Assembly (NCBI RefSeq): GCF_003403035.1 | Contig: NZ_QURN01000002.1 | Span: 62,001 to 126,000, forward strand | Length of the DNA stretch: 64,000 bases | From: Mesorhizobium denitrificans | GTDB lineage: Bacteria > Pseudomonadota > Alphaproteobacteria > Rhizobiales > Rhizobiaceae | Direction: 5' to 3' | Shown: positions 18,782 through 27,735 of the stretch, piece after piece | How the letters are laid out: the number at the start of each line of letters is the position of its first letter | Position numbering within the stretch: position 1 is the first letter of the stretch | The notes under the pieces: model-generated | What the model was told of the DNA's origin: nothing | The model's input: the letters and a program-made list of their open reading frames with translations, nothing else | Databases searched by the model: none | Translations under genes and position numbers: made by a program

Positions 18782-21320
18782 CGAACCCGTAAATCTGACC
18801 AACTGCGACCGTGAGCCTATTCACGTGCCCGGCAGCATTCAGCCGCACGGCTGTCTGCTGGCCTGCGATTCCGCTCTCGCCACATTTTCCCGATGCTCGG
18901 AAAATGCAGCGAACATGCTTGGCATCGCCGACGGCGATCTTATAGGTGCGCCAGTCGAGCAGACGATTGGCCGGGAAGCGCGCGCCAAGGTTATGACGGC
19001 GCTGAAAAGCTTTCACACAATTGGCCGGCCAGCCATGCTGTTCGGCGTCGAGTTGCCGGGCGGCAGGCGTTTCGACCTCGCCGTCCACGAGCATCGCGGT
19101 ACGGTCATCATTGAGTTTGAACCGGCTGAAAACGCCGAGGAGCCTTTTGCGCTCGCCCGTCAGCTTATCGGTAATATGGGCGAGTTGCGCAGCTCAGAGA
19201 AGCTCATTATGGCGGCCGCGCGCTCCATCAAGACCCTCCTGAAATATGACCGGGTCATGGTGTATCGATTCGACACCGATGGTTCCGGCAAGGTCATTGC
19301 CGAATTAAAGCGGCCTGATCTGGAAAGCTTCCTCGGGCAATATTTCCCCGCGACCGACATTCCCCAGCAGGCGCGCGCGCTTTATCTGCGAAACACGATC
19401 CGCATCATTTCCGACGCAAGCGGGCCGCGCGCTGCGATTCTCCCGCCATCTGGCGCAGCGCTCGACCTCACTTTTGCGCATCTCAGAAGCGTTTCGCCCA
19501 TTCACCTCGAATATCTGCGCAACATGGGCGTCGGCGCGTCCATGTCGATTTCTATCATTCTGAACGGCGAGCTATGGGGGCTCATCGCCTGCCATCACTA
19601 CTCGCCCAAATATCTTGGCATGGCGCAGCGAGTGGCCGCTGAAATGTTCGGGGAATTCTTCAGCCTGCATCTGGCCGCAAGCCTGACCGAAGAAAAGCTG
19701 GCGGCAGCAACCCACGCTCGCTCAAGCCTTGATTGCCTGCTGTCCTCGGCCTCGACTTACTCATCGGTCGGTGATCTGCTGAAATCAAATTTCTCTGCGT
19801 TGATGGACCTCATACCGTCGGACGGTGCCGGCGTGTGGCTGGATGGCCAATGGTTCGGCTATGGCGCAGCGCCTGCCGCAGGCGATGCAAAGCCTCTTGT
19901 TTCGTGGCTGAGAGGCGACGGTGACGCCAGGATTTGGTCGACACACAGCCTGAGCGCCACCGCGACCGAGTTTGCCGGTCATCATGCGAATTTCGCTGGC
20001 GTGCTCGCTATACCTTTGGCCAAGCTTGGCGATGATTGTCTGTTCTTCTTTCGCCGGGAGAAGGTGAAAAATCTGGATTGGGCGGGCAATCCCGACAAAA
20101 CGTATGAGACAGGCCCGCTTGGCGACCGCCTCACTCCGCGTAAGAGCTTTTCCATCTGGAAAGAGACGGTTCGAAACCAGGCGCAGCCGTGGGAAGACAC
20201 CGAGTTGCAAACCGCCGAAACCTTGCGCGTGGCCTTGGTCGATATCCTGCTTCAACAGAGCGAGTTGCTTGAAGAAGAGCGGCAGAAATCGGACCTTCGC
20301 CAGAAAATGCTCAATCAGGAGTTGAATCACCGCGTCAAAAACATTCTCGCGATCATAAAATCGCTGATTGAGCATCCGCTTGAGCCGGAAGGCTCGCTCG
20401 AAAAATACGTCAGCTCCCTGAAAGGCCGGATTCAGGCTCTCTCGCACGCGCATGATCAGGTTGTGCGTGGCGACAATGGCGGCCTTTTCGAAGATCTGGT
20501 CCGCTCGGAACTCTCACCATATTGGCGCGAGGGCATCACCATCGCCGGGCCTGCGGTATGGCTTGATGCGCGCGCCTATTCGGTCATGGCGCTTGTGCTT
20601 CACGAGCTTGCCACGAACGCTGCCAAATATGGCTCGCTATCCTCCAAGCATGGCAAGCTTGCCGTAAAGTGGAGCATCGAGAACGGCCATTGCGAAATTC
20701 GATGGAAAGAAAGCGACGGGCCCGCCGTATTGCCGCCGAAGCGCACCGGCTTTGGCTCGGTGCTGATTGAGCGCAGCGTCCCCTACGATCTCAAAGGCAG
20801 CAGCCGTATCAATTATGATCCTCACGGCGTCACCGCCCAGTTTTCCATACCTTCCAAATTTGTGAGCCTGGCTGATCAGCCGACGACCGGCGAGCGCGCC
20901 CAATCCGTCGATGCTGCACAAACCAGCGGATTGTCAGGCGACATGGTCGTCATGGTTGTCGAAGACCAGATGCTGATAGCGATGGATCTGGAAGCCATTC
21001 TCGAAGACGCGGGCGCCAAGGAGGTTATCGTCGCCAGTTCCACCGCCGAGGCTTTGAGCCTGCTTGAAGAACGTCAACCGACCGTCGCGATTCTTGACCT
21101 CAATCTTGGCCATGAAACGTCGCTTCCCGTTGCGGACGCCTTGAGTGAACGCGGCATCCCTTTCGCCTTTGCCACGGGTTATGGCGACGCCGCTGGCCAC
21201 ACGGAACGCTTCGCGGATGTTCCTGTCGTTCGCAAACCCTATGACAGCGAGTCGATCATGAACGCGGTTGCTGTTGCGCTCGCAGATCATTCCGCTAACC
21301 GTGATCGAAGCCCCCGCTAG
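18774..21320 (+). CDS. bphP: Bacteriophytochrome HWE-type hybrid histidine kinase
   Basis: An 848-residue red/far-red light sensor. In order: PAS domain with the biliverdin-attaching Cys11 (LTNCDREPIHVPGSIQPHG); GAF domain containing FPATDIPQQAR (about 189-199) and SPIHLEYLRNMGVGASMSIS; PHY domain (about 320-500); HWE-type kinase with phosphoacceptor His519 in LNQELNHRVKNILAIIKSL and the defining WKE in EIRWKESDGP; and a C-terminal receiver domain with phosphoacceptor Asp775 in VAILDLNLG. It is translated in overlap with heme oxygenase. The HWE family includes kinases that feed PhyR and the general stress response, and the operon has an EcfG-type promoter. No separate output regulator is encoded next to it. 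Confidence 0.95.
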   Translation: MNSEPVNLTNCDREPIHVPGSIQPHGCLLACDSALATFSRCSENAANMLGIADGDLIGAPVEQTIGREARAKVMTALKSFHTIGRPAMLFGVELPGGRRFDLAVHEHRGTVIIEFEPAENAEEPFALARQLIGNMGELRSSEKLIMAAARSIKTLLKYDRVMVYRFDTDGSGKVIAELKRPDLESFLGQYFPATDIPQQARALYLRNTIRIISDASGPRAAILPPSGAALDLTFAHLRSVSPIHLEYLRNMGVGASMSISIILNGELWGLIACHHYSPKYLGMAQRVAAEMFGEFFSLHLAASLTEEKLAAATHARSSLDCLLSSASTYSSVGDLLKSNFSALMDLIPSDGAGVWLDGQWFGYGAAPAAGDAKPLVSWLRGDGDARIWSTHSLSATATEFAGHHANFAGVLAIPLAKLGDDCLFFFRREKVKNLDWAGNPDKTYETGPLGDRLTPRKSFSIWKETVRNQAQPWEDTELQTAETLRVALVDILLQQSELLEEERQKSDLRQKMLNQELNHRVKNILAIIKSLIEHPLEPEGSLEKYVSSLKGRIQALSHAHDQVVRGDNGGLFEDLVRSELSPYWREGITIAGPAVWLDARAYSVMALVLHELATNAAKYGSLSSKHGKLAVKWSIENGHCEIRWKESDGPAVLPPKRTGFGSVLIERSVPYDLKGSSRINYDPHGVTAQFSIPSKFVSLADQPTTGERAQSVDAAQTSGLSGDMVVMVVEDQMLIAMDLEAILEDAGAKEVIVASSTAEALSLLEERQPTVAILDLNLGHETSLPVADALSERGIPFAFATGYGDAAGHTERFADVPVVRKPYDSESIMNAVAVALADHSANRDRSPR

Positions 21321-21374
21321 CGGCAAGCCCTTCTTTACATTAACAATTAGTCCCAACTGCACGGCGGTGCGGAA

Positions 21375-22178
21375 ATGCGGGGCACATTTTTGAAGATTGA
21401 AGCGCAAAAGCTGGAGACATTCGCCTGTCCCTATTGCAACGCGTTGCTGGAAACCGGCGTGATTTCCTGCCGTTGCTGCAGCCGGGATTTGACGCCCGTT
21501 TTGCCGCTCATTTCGCGCATTTCCAAATTGGAAGGTTCAATCGCTTCCCTTGAAAGCCAGTTGAACCTGATGCGCGCCGAAAGGATCAGCACGCAACTGC
21601 TTCCTGCCCCCACCGGTCAAATGTCAGAAGAAGCATTCCGCGCTGGTCCGAGACGATTTTGGCCGCTTCTGATCGGCTTCGCAGCGCTTCTGCTTGCCTA
21701 TGCGATGGTTGTTTTGTGGCTGGACCTGCCACTATCGGTCCTGCGCTTTTCCTCGATAGCGATACCACTGGCGGCTGGCTTTGCGTATCTTGGTCGCAGG
21801 CCGCGCCTTGGCTGGATGGATGCAGTCACCGCGGTCGTCTTTGCCATCGTGTGCGTATGGTCGATGAACGCCATCCTAGGCTGGATCGATGGAATCCCGA
21901 TCCTCCCGCAAAGCACGGCAGCTTGGCGCGAGACAATGTATTACATGCTGAGCATCGGCGCATCGATGCTGTCTGGTATGCTGCTGCGCATGTTGTTTGT
22001 TGCAATGGCAGGTCGCGGCCTCACAAGTCTTCCGCGCCTGCGCCAAGGGCTGCTCGCCATGAACAAGAGCATGCCTTTGGATACGTTGAAAGCCATTGAA
22101 TTGACGGTTTTACTCCTCGGAACCTTGGTATCCGCAATCACGGGTCTTTTCGCAGGAATAGTGGGGTTGTCTGGATGA
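21375..22178 (+). CDS. Unrecognised zinc-ribbon membrane protein
   Basis: A 267-residue protein of no family I can name. The N-terminus has a probable zinc ribbon: Cys18-x2-Cys21 (ACPYCN), then Cys32, Cys34 and Cys35 (SCRCCSRDLTP). A short heptad-like segment follows (SRISKLEGSIASLESQLNLM, about 47-66), then roughly five membrane helices (about 93-114, 118-135, 145-168, 188-212 and 240-264). The layout suggests a cytosolic metal-binding head on a membrane anchor. It lies 54 bp after the phytochrome gene and overlaps the next gene by 4 bp (ATGA), so it is probably in the same operon and translationally coupled to its partner. Confidence 0.75.
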   Translation: MRGTFLKIEAQKLETFACPYCNALLETGVISCRCCSRDLTPVLPLISRISKLEGSIASLESQLNLMRAERISTQLLPAPTGQMSEEAFRAGPRRFWPLLIGFAALLLAYAMVVLWLDLPLSVLRFSSIAIPLAAGFAYLGRRPRLGWMDAVTAVVFAIVCVWSMNAILGWIDGIPILPQSTAAWRETMYYMLSIGASMLSGMLLRMLFVAMAGRGLTSLPRLRQGLLAMNKSMPLDTLKAIELTVLLLGTLVSAITGLFAGIVGLSG

Positions 22179-22636
22179 GTGCACTGTCGGGAATACGCGC
22201 CATTTTCGCTGCGTCAGCCATCTTGTCCGCAAGCCTTTTGCCCGCGTTCGCAGCCGAGCCTGTTCAACTCATTACGCCGGAGGAGGCGAAGTTGCCCGCC
22301 TCGGATGCCGATGGAACGAGCCGCAACATCACGCGCGGTCCTGGCATTGACACGCTGGCTCCATCGCCCATCGGCGTGCATGGTGTTTTTCGCTTTGCGG
22401 TCAAGTTCAAGCCGCGCAACGGCGTCCAGATCGACCCCGAGCAGGTGCGCGTAACATATCTGCGCGAGCCCAATGTCGACCTCACGGCGCGCATCAAGCC
22501 GTTCATTACTGCTGAGGGCATTGAAGCTCCGGAAGTGGTCGCGCCTGCTGGAGAGCATGTAATTGTCATCGAGGCGGTCGACAGGGAAGGTCGCACGGGG
22601 CGCGGCGAGGTTACGCTCACGGTCACCGCGCCATAA
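22175..22636 (+). CDS. Unrecognised small exported protein, coupled to the zinc-ribbon protein
   Basis: A protein of 153 residues with a clear signal peptide (hydrophobic 8-25, cleavage after AFA). The mature part has an all-beta look with a repeated alternation of hydrophobic residues (VFRFAVKFKP, VRVTYLREP, HVIVIEAVD, GEVTLTVTAP) that suggests one immunoglobulin-like domain in the periplasm. I do not recognise the family. The start codon overlaps the stop of the membrane protein gene (ATGA), implying matched production. It converges on the TPR-caspase gene with a 6-bp gap. Confidence 0.75.
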   Translation: MSALSGIRAIFAASAILSASLLPAFAAEPVQLITPEEAKLPASDADGTSRNITRGPGIDTLAPSPIGVHGVFRFAVKFKPRNGVQIDPEQVRVTYLREPNVDLTARIKPFITAEGIEAPEVVAPAGEHVIVIEAVDREGRTGRGEVTLTVTAP

Positions 22637-22642
22637 CGAGCC

Positions 22643-24535
22643 TTATTGCGCCGTCGCATCCGGCAAGATGCGGGCGGCAGGCGCTTCGCCATATGCCGCC
22701 GGAACCTGCTCCCCGTTCGTCAATTCCGATACGCGCGTTGATGTTTCTTGCACCACCTCGTCAAGCGTCAGACCGGGCGTCGATAGTGTTTGCAGCAAGG
22801 CCACCACGAATGGGCTATCCAGTCCGCTGCCATCCGCTGCGGTTTTCCCCGGCTGGGTTGAGTGAAGCACAACATTGTTTTCCAGCGGCGTGGGCGAAAC
22901 CGCCAGACCCATGTGAAGCCGCTCCGGCATCGCTTCTCGATGCCCGCCTGCGGCGCTGCGTGAAGCCGCCACCGCTTTTGCCTCGATAAAAGGATCATCG
23001 CGGCATGCATCGACTATAACCAGCGCACCGTGCCGCGCATTGCTTGCCGCATCCGTCAGTTCACGCAATGCAAGCGCCTTTGTCTGTAGCTCCTTGTCGG
23101 TTTCCAGCGTGGCATCCACTGGCACGAGATAATTGACACCCTCCGTCTCCACGCCGTGACCGGCGTAGAATACGACGACGATGTCGGCTTCCTTTGCGCG
23201 TTCGGCGACATAGCCGGGCAAGCTTTTCAGATTTGCGCCGTCAATATCCTCGGCAATCTCAACCTCGTCGAACCCCATATCCGCCAGCCTGCTCGCAATC
23301 GCCGCTGCATCGCGGCGCGCATTTGGCAGGCTTGGCAGTTCCGCGTAGTTGCTTGATCCCATGATGAAAGCCAGCCGCTTCACGCCATCCGGCGAAGGGT
23401 TTTCTGGCACGACACCAAACTCGAATCCCGGCGCAAACTGCCCTGCCCGGCGTTGCAACAGCACCTGCGTTAGTTGCTTCAACCGCCATGACGCGTCATT
23501 TCGTTCAAGCAGGTTTGGAGTGTCGCGCGTGCCATCCAGAATGCGTCGATAAATCTCTATCGCTTTCGCCTTGTCCTGCTGCGCCTCCGCCGCGCGGCCC
23601 AGACCGAGCACCCATTTCCAATCATCCGGCTTCAGCTTGCCCGCCTCATTGTAGAGAACCTCCGCCGTACCGGGATCTTTCAGGTTATCCAGCGCCAGAT
23701 CGCCAGCGCGCACCAGAAGATCGGCGTTTGTCGAGTTGGCGTCCTCTTCCGGCATGTCGCCCGTTTCCTTCGCGGCCGCCAGCATATCCTCATAGGCAGC
23801 GCGCAAATCGCCTGTGCGAGCTTCGATGTCCGACTTCCGCATCAGCGCCAGCCGCCTGTATGGCGGTCCCAACGCTGCCGCCGCGATCATATCCTCGCGC
23901 GCCTTTCCAAGTTCCCCGATGCGCCTGAACAACAGTCCGCGCGCGGTCAGTGCCGTACCCAGTTGCGGATCGAGTTCGAGCGCTCGATTGAGGTCGGCAA
24001 ATGCAGCGCTCACCTCGCCCTTTCGCTCCGCTTCCAGCGCCCTTTGCACATAGGGCGTCGGGTCATTCGGCGCCGCCTGCATCGCTTCCTGTATGTCGCT
24101 GCCGATGCCGTCATCCACACCGATGGTCTGGTTGATGGTCACACGCAGGGCGAGCGCTTCGCTCTTCAGCGGTCCGTTCAGCTTGATAGCCGCATCTATG
24201 TCCGCAAGCGCCGCGCTTACGTCCTCCTTCGTGGGCACCTTATATTCGGGCATTGAGCCATCGGGATTAGGCTCAAACGCCATGCCGCTCTGCACAACCT
24301 GTAAAAACCGGCTCAAACTTCTGAAAAACGCTGCCTTCTGGCGATCCGGCTCGCTGGTTGCTGCGTCGTCCAGCACTTTGGTGCAGGACCTCTCTGCCTT
24401 CGTCAGTTCTTCTATCGGCAGAATTGCGGTTTTGACGCGCTCGTCCGCGCATATCGCAAGATCAGAGGCCGTATCGGCGTGCGCTGTTGGAATCGCACAC
24501 AGAAGTGCAGCACCGCACAGCAAATCCAGACGCAT
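22643..24535 (-). CDS. Exported TPR-caspase (metacaspase-like, peptidase C14) protein
   Basis: About 630 residues from the ATG at 24535, which has GAGGG 8 bases upstream. A signal peptide ends near PTAHA (residue about 21), so the protein should be periplasmic. Residues about 120-250 hold tetratricopeptide-like repeats (ALEAERKGEVSAAFADLNRALELDPQLGTALTARG region). The C-terminal caspase fold has the catalytic pair His460 (VFYAGHGVE) and Cys511 (VDACRDDPF) after KRLAFIMGSSNYAELPSLPNARRDA. Such prokaryotic caspase homologues cleave after basic residues where tested; substrates here are unknown. It faces the phytochrome-linked unknown pair tail to tail. Confidence 0.85.
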   Translation of the reverse strand: MRLDLLCGAALLCAIPTAHADTASDLAICADERVKTAILPIEELTKAERSCTKVLDDAATSEPDRQKAAFFRSLSRFLQVVQSGMAFEPNPDGSMPEYKVPTKEDVSAALADIDAAIKLNGPLKSEALALRVTINQTIGVDDGIGSDIQEAMQAAPNDPTPYVQRALEAERKGEVSAAFADLNRALELDPQLGTALTARGLLFRRIGELGKAREDMIAAAALGPPYRRLALMRKSDIEARTGDLRAAYEDMLAAAKETGDMPEEDANSTNADLLVRAGDLALDNLKDPGTAEVLYNEAGKLKPDDWKWVLGLGRAAEAQQDKAKAIEIYRRILDGTRDTPNLLERNDASWRLKQLTQVLLQRRAGQFAPGFEFGVVPENPSPDGVKRLAFIMGSSNYAELPSLPNARRDAAAIASRLADMGFDEVEIAEDIDGANLKSLPGYVAERAKEADIVVVFYAGHGVETEGVNYLVPVDATLETDKELQTKALALRELTDAASNARHGALVIVDACRDDPFIEAKAVAASRSAAGGHREAMPERLHMGLAVSPTPLENNVVLHSTQPGKTAADGSGLDSPFVVALLQTLSTPGLTLDEVVQETSTRVSELTNGEQVPAAYGEAPAARILPDATAQ

Positions 24536-24615
24536 CGAGTATCCCTCACGGTCAATTCGCAAAGCAGGATAAATCTACACGCCCGCTTGTAAACTTGACC
24601 AATTGGGGCGGGCGC

Positions 24616-27600
24616 TTACTGCTCGCTCCGCGTCATTCGCGCCACGAGTGCAAAGAGGAACGGAGCGAGGAATACGCCCAGAACTGTCGCCGCAATCATG
24701 CCGCCCATGACGCCGACGCCGATGGCGTTCTGCGCCGCCGAGCTTGCGCCCGTCGCGCGCGCGAGTGGCAGCACGCCCAGAATAAACGCCAGCGATGTCA
24801 TAAGGATCGGTCGCAGGCGCAAACGCGCAGCTTCCAGAACGCTGTCGCGCACGCTTCGCCCCTGCTCTCGCAAATCCTTCGCGAACTCGACAATCAGAAT
24901 GGCGTTCTTCGCGGTCAGGCCGATTGTCGTCAGCAGCCCCACCTTGAAATAAACGTCGTTGGACTGGCCGAACAGCCGCGCCGCCAGCAGTGCGCCCAGA
25001 ATGCCTGCAGGCACGGCCAGAATCACCGAAAGCGGAATCGTCCAGCTTTCATAAAGCGCTGCGAGGCAAAGGAAGACGACCAGCAGCGAAATCGCGTAGA
25101 GCATCGCCGCCTGCGACCCGGCCAACCGCTCCTGATATGAAATGCCGGACCATGCCACAGTGTACCCGCCGGGCAACTCCGCAACGAGGCGTTGCATCTC
25201 GTCCATCGCCGCGCCGGAGCTTGCGCCCGCAGCCGCCGCTCCGCTGATCGAGACGGAACCCGACCCGTTGAAGCGTGATAGTCCGGGCGGGGCCTGCGCC
25301 CACGTCGCCCAGGAGAACGCGGAGAACGGAACCATTTCGCCTGCGTCGTTGCGCGCATACCAGTATGAAATGTCAGACGGCTGCATGCGGAATGACGCAT
25401 CACCCTGCACATAGACCGGCTTCAAATTTTCGTTGAGAATGAAGTCATTGACATTGGTTCCTGCGAAGGCCGTCGAAATCAGGTTGTTGATCGCGCTGAT
25501 ATCGAGGCCAAACGCGCCCGCCTTTTCGTGGTCGATATGGACCTTCAATTGCGGCTCAAGCGTTTTGGAATTGCCGCGCACGTTGGTCACCAGGTCGCTC
25601 TTGTTCGAAAGGTCGGCAAGCTGGTTCGCAGCCGCGAGCAGCGCATCGCTACCTTGATTGGCGCTGTCCAGAAGCGCCATCGAAAAGCCGTTCGACTGGC
25701 CAAGCCCCTGTATCGCAGGCGGCGACAGCACAAAAATATCCGCATCGCGTATCTGGCGGAAATGCGCCGTCGCACGCGCTGCAATGCTTCGCGCCGTCTT
25801 TGCCGTTTCTGTTCTGTCGGCGAAATCCTTGAGCTTCACGAAGGCCATCGCGGCGTTTTCGCCGGTCGCACCAAATCCGAAACCCAGCGTCATGAACACG
25901 CTTTGCACTGTGTCCTTTTCCTGCGTCAGGAAATAGTTCTCCACCTGATTCATCACCGCCTGCGTGCGTTCGGCTTTTGCGCCCGCCGGCAGCGTGATCT
26001 GCGTCATCAACACCCCCTGATCCTCTTCCGGCAAAAAGGAGGATGGCAGCTGCGAATAGAGCAGCCACGCGCAGCCAATAATCGCGGCAAACACCAGCAT
26101 CACCCGCAGTGGGCGAACCACGACATAGGCGACACCCGACACATATCCGTTCGTCATCCGCTCGAATCCGCGATTGAACCAGCCGAACGCCCGTGCCATG
26201 CGGCCCTCGTGCGATGGCTTCAGAATTGCCGCGCACAGTGCTGGCGTCAGGATAATCGCCACCATCATCGACAGCAGCATTGCGCTCGCAATCGTCACGG
26301 AAAATTGCCGGTAGATCACGCCCACCGAGCCGGAGAAAAACGCCATCGGGATGAACACAGCGGTAAGCACCAGCGCGATGCCGATCAGCGCGCCTGTGAT
26401 TTCGCCCATGGACTTCTCGGTAGCCTCGCTCGCGGAAAGCCCCTCCTCCGACATGATGCGCTCAACATTCTCGACCACCACAATCGCGTCATCGACCAGT
26501 AGACCGATGGCCAGCACCATCGCAAACATGGTCAGCATGTTGATCGAAAAGCCAAATGCCGCGAGCACGCCGAACGTGCCAAGCAGCACCACTGGCACGG
26601 CAATCATCGGTATCAGCGTTGCGCGCAGATTCTGCAGGAAAAGCAGCAGGACGAAGAACACGAGCACAATCGCCTCGATCAGCGTGCGCACCACCTTTTC
26701 AATGGAAAGCACCACAAATGGCGTCGTCTCATAGGAATAGGCAACGCTCACGCCTGCGGGCAGGCTCGGCGCCAGCCTGTCGAGTTCCGCATGCACCGCC
26801 TGGGCGGTGGTAATCGCATTTGCACCGCTGGCAAGCTGCACGCCAAACCCGGCGGCTGGCTTGCCATTGTAGCTCGATGTCTGGCCGTAGGTTTCAACCC
26901 CTACCTCTACGCGCGCCACATCGCGCAGTCGCACGACAGAGCCGTCCTGCGTGGTCTTTAGAATTATCCGCTCGAACTCGTCCACCGTCGTCAGCTGCGA
27001 CTGTGTAGTTATCGAAGCGCGCGATTGCTGGCCGGGAATGGAAGGTGCCGCGCCGATCGAACCGGCCGACACCTGCACATTCTGGTCGCGCACCGCGGCT
27101 GTCACGTCGGATGGCAGCAGGCTGAACTTCTGCAGCTTGGATGGGTCGAGCCAGATCCGCATCGCAAAGCTCGACCCAAACGCCTGTATCGACCCCACGC
27201 CTTCGACGCGTTCCACCTGTTCCTCGATCTGGCTGGACATTATGTCCGCCAGTTCTGCTGAGGTGTAGCGCCCATCTTCCGAAACGAGATTGCCAATCAT
27301 CAAAATGCCGGTGCCGGAGCGAGAAACAACCACGCCGTTTGTCTGCACCACATCGGGAAGCCGCGGCACCACGCGTGCCAGCTTGTTCTGAACGTCCACC
27401 TGCGCCAGCGCCGCGTCCGTGCCGTTGGAAAACGTTATCGAGATAGAGGCCGAACCGATATTGGAGGTCGACTCCATGTAGATCATGCCGTCGAGGCCCG
27501 TCATTCCGGCCTCGATCTTCTTCGTCACAGAGTTTTCGACCGCAGCCGCCGTAGCACCTGGATAGCTGGCCGTAATGCGTACCGTTACGGGTGCGACCTC

Positions 27601-27735
27601 TGGATATTGCGAAATCGGCAGCTGATAGATACCCATCACGCCCGCCAGCATCACCGCAATCGCGAGAACGATTGCGAAAACCGGGCGCGCGATGAAGAAG
27701 CTCGCCAGCGCGTTTTTGCGAAATGCGGCGTTCAT
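24616..27735 (-). CDS. RND multidrug efflux permease (HAE1/AcrB type)
   Basis: A 1039-residue proton-driven inner-membrane pump with the standard 12-helix layout and two large periplasmic loops. It begins with the family pattern FFIARPVFAIVLAIAVMLAG and QLPISQYPEVAPVTVRITA, and carries the proton-relay pair in GLLVDDAIVVVENVERIM. Closest types are AcrB/MexB and Brucella BepE/BepG. The start overlaps the adaptor gene stop by 4 bp. No outer-membrane TolC-like gene or TetR regulator is adjacent, so the outer-membrane partner must be encoded elsewhere. Confidence 0.95.
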   Translation of the reverse strand: MNAAFRKNALASFFIARPVFAIVLAIAVMLAGVMGIYQLPISQYPEVAPVTVRITASYPGATAAAVENSVTKKIEAGMTGLDGMIYMESTSNIGSASISITFSNGTDAALAQVDVQNKLARVVPRLPDVVQTNGVVVSRSGTGILMIGNLVSEDGRYTSAELADIMSSQIEEQVERVEGVGSIQAFGSSFAMRIWLDPSKLQKFSLLPSDVTAAVRDQNVQVSAGSIGAAPSIPGQQSRASITTQSQLTTVDEFERIILKTTQDGSVVRLRDVARVEVGVETYGQTSSYNGKPAAGFGVQLASGANAITTAQAVHAELDRLAPSLPAGVSVAYSYETTPFVVLSIEKVVRTLIEAIVLVFFVLLLFLQNLRATLIPMIAVPVVLLGTFGVLAAFGFSINMLTMFAMVLAIGLLVDDAIVVVENVERIMSEEGLSASEATEKSMGEITGALIGIALVLTAVFIPMAFFSGSVGVIYRQFSVTIASAMLLSMMVAIILTPALCAAILKPSHEGRMARAFGWFNRGFERMTNGYVSGVAYVVVRPLRVMLVFAAIIGCAWLLYSQLPSSFLPEEDQGVLMTQITLPAGAKAERTQAVMNQVENYFLTQEKDTVQSVFMTLGFGFGATGENAAMAFVKLKDFADRTETAKTARSIAARATAHFRQIRDADIFVLSPPAIQGLGQSNGFSMALLDSANQGSDALLAAANQLADLSNKSDLVTNVRGNSKTLEPQLKVHIDHEKAGAFGLDISAINNLISTAFAGTNVNDFILNENLKPVYVQGDASFRMQPSDISYWYARNDAGEMVPFSAFSWATWAQAPPGLSRFNGSGSVSISGAAAAGASSGAAMDEMQRLVAELPGGYTVAWSGISYQERLAGSQAAMLYAISLLVVFLCLAALYESWTIPLSVILAVPAGILGALLAARLFGQSNDVYFKVGLLTTIGLTAKNAILIVEFAKDLREQGRSVRDSVLEAARLRLRPILMTSLAFILGVLPLARATGASSAAQNAIGVGVMGGMIAATVLGVFLAPFLFALVARMTRSEQ

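Noticed and set aside
24487..26502. Long forward frames opposite the RND pump genes
   Set aside because: Antisense shadows of the strongly coding 24616-27735 gene, with low-complexity Arg/His-rich translations.
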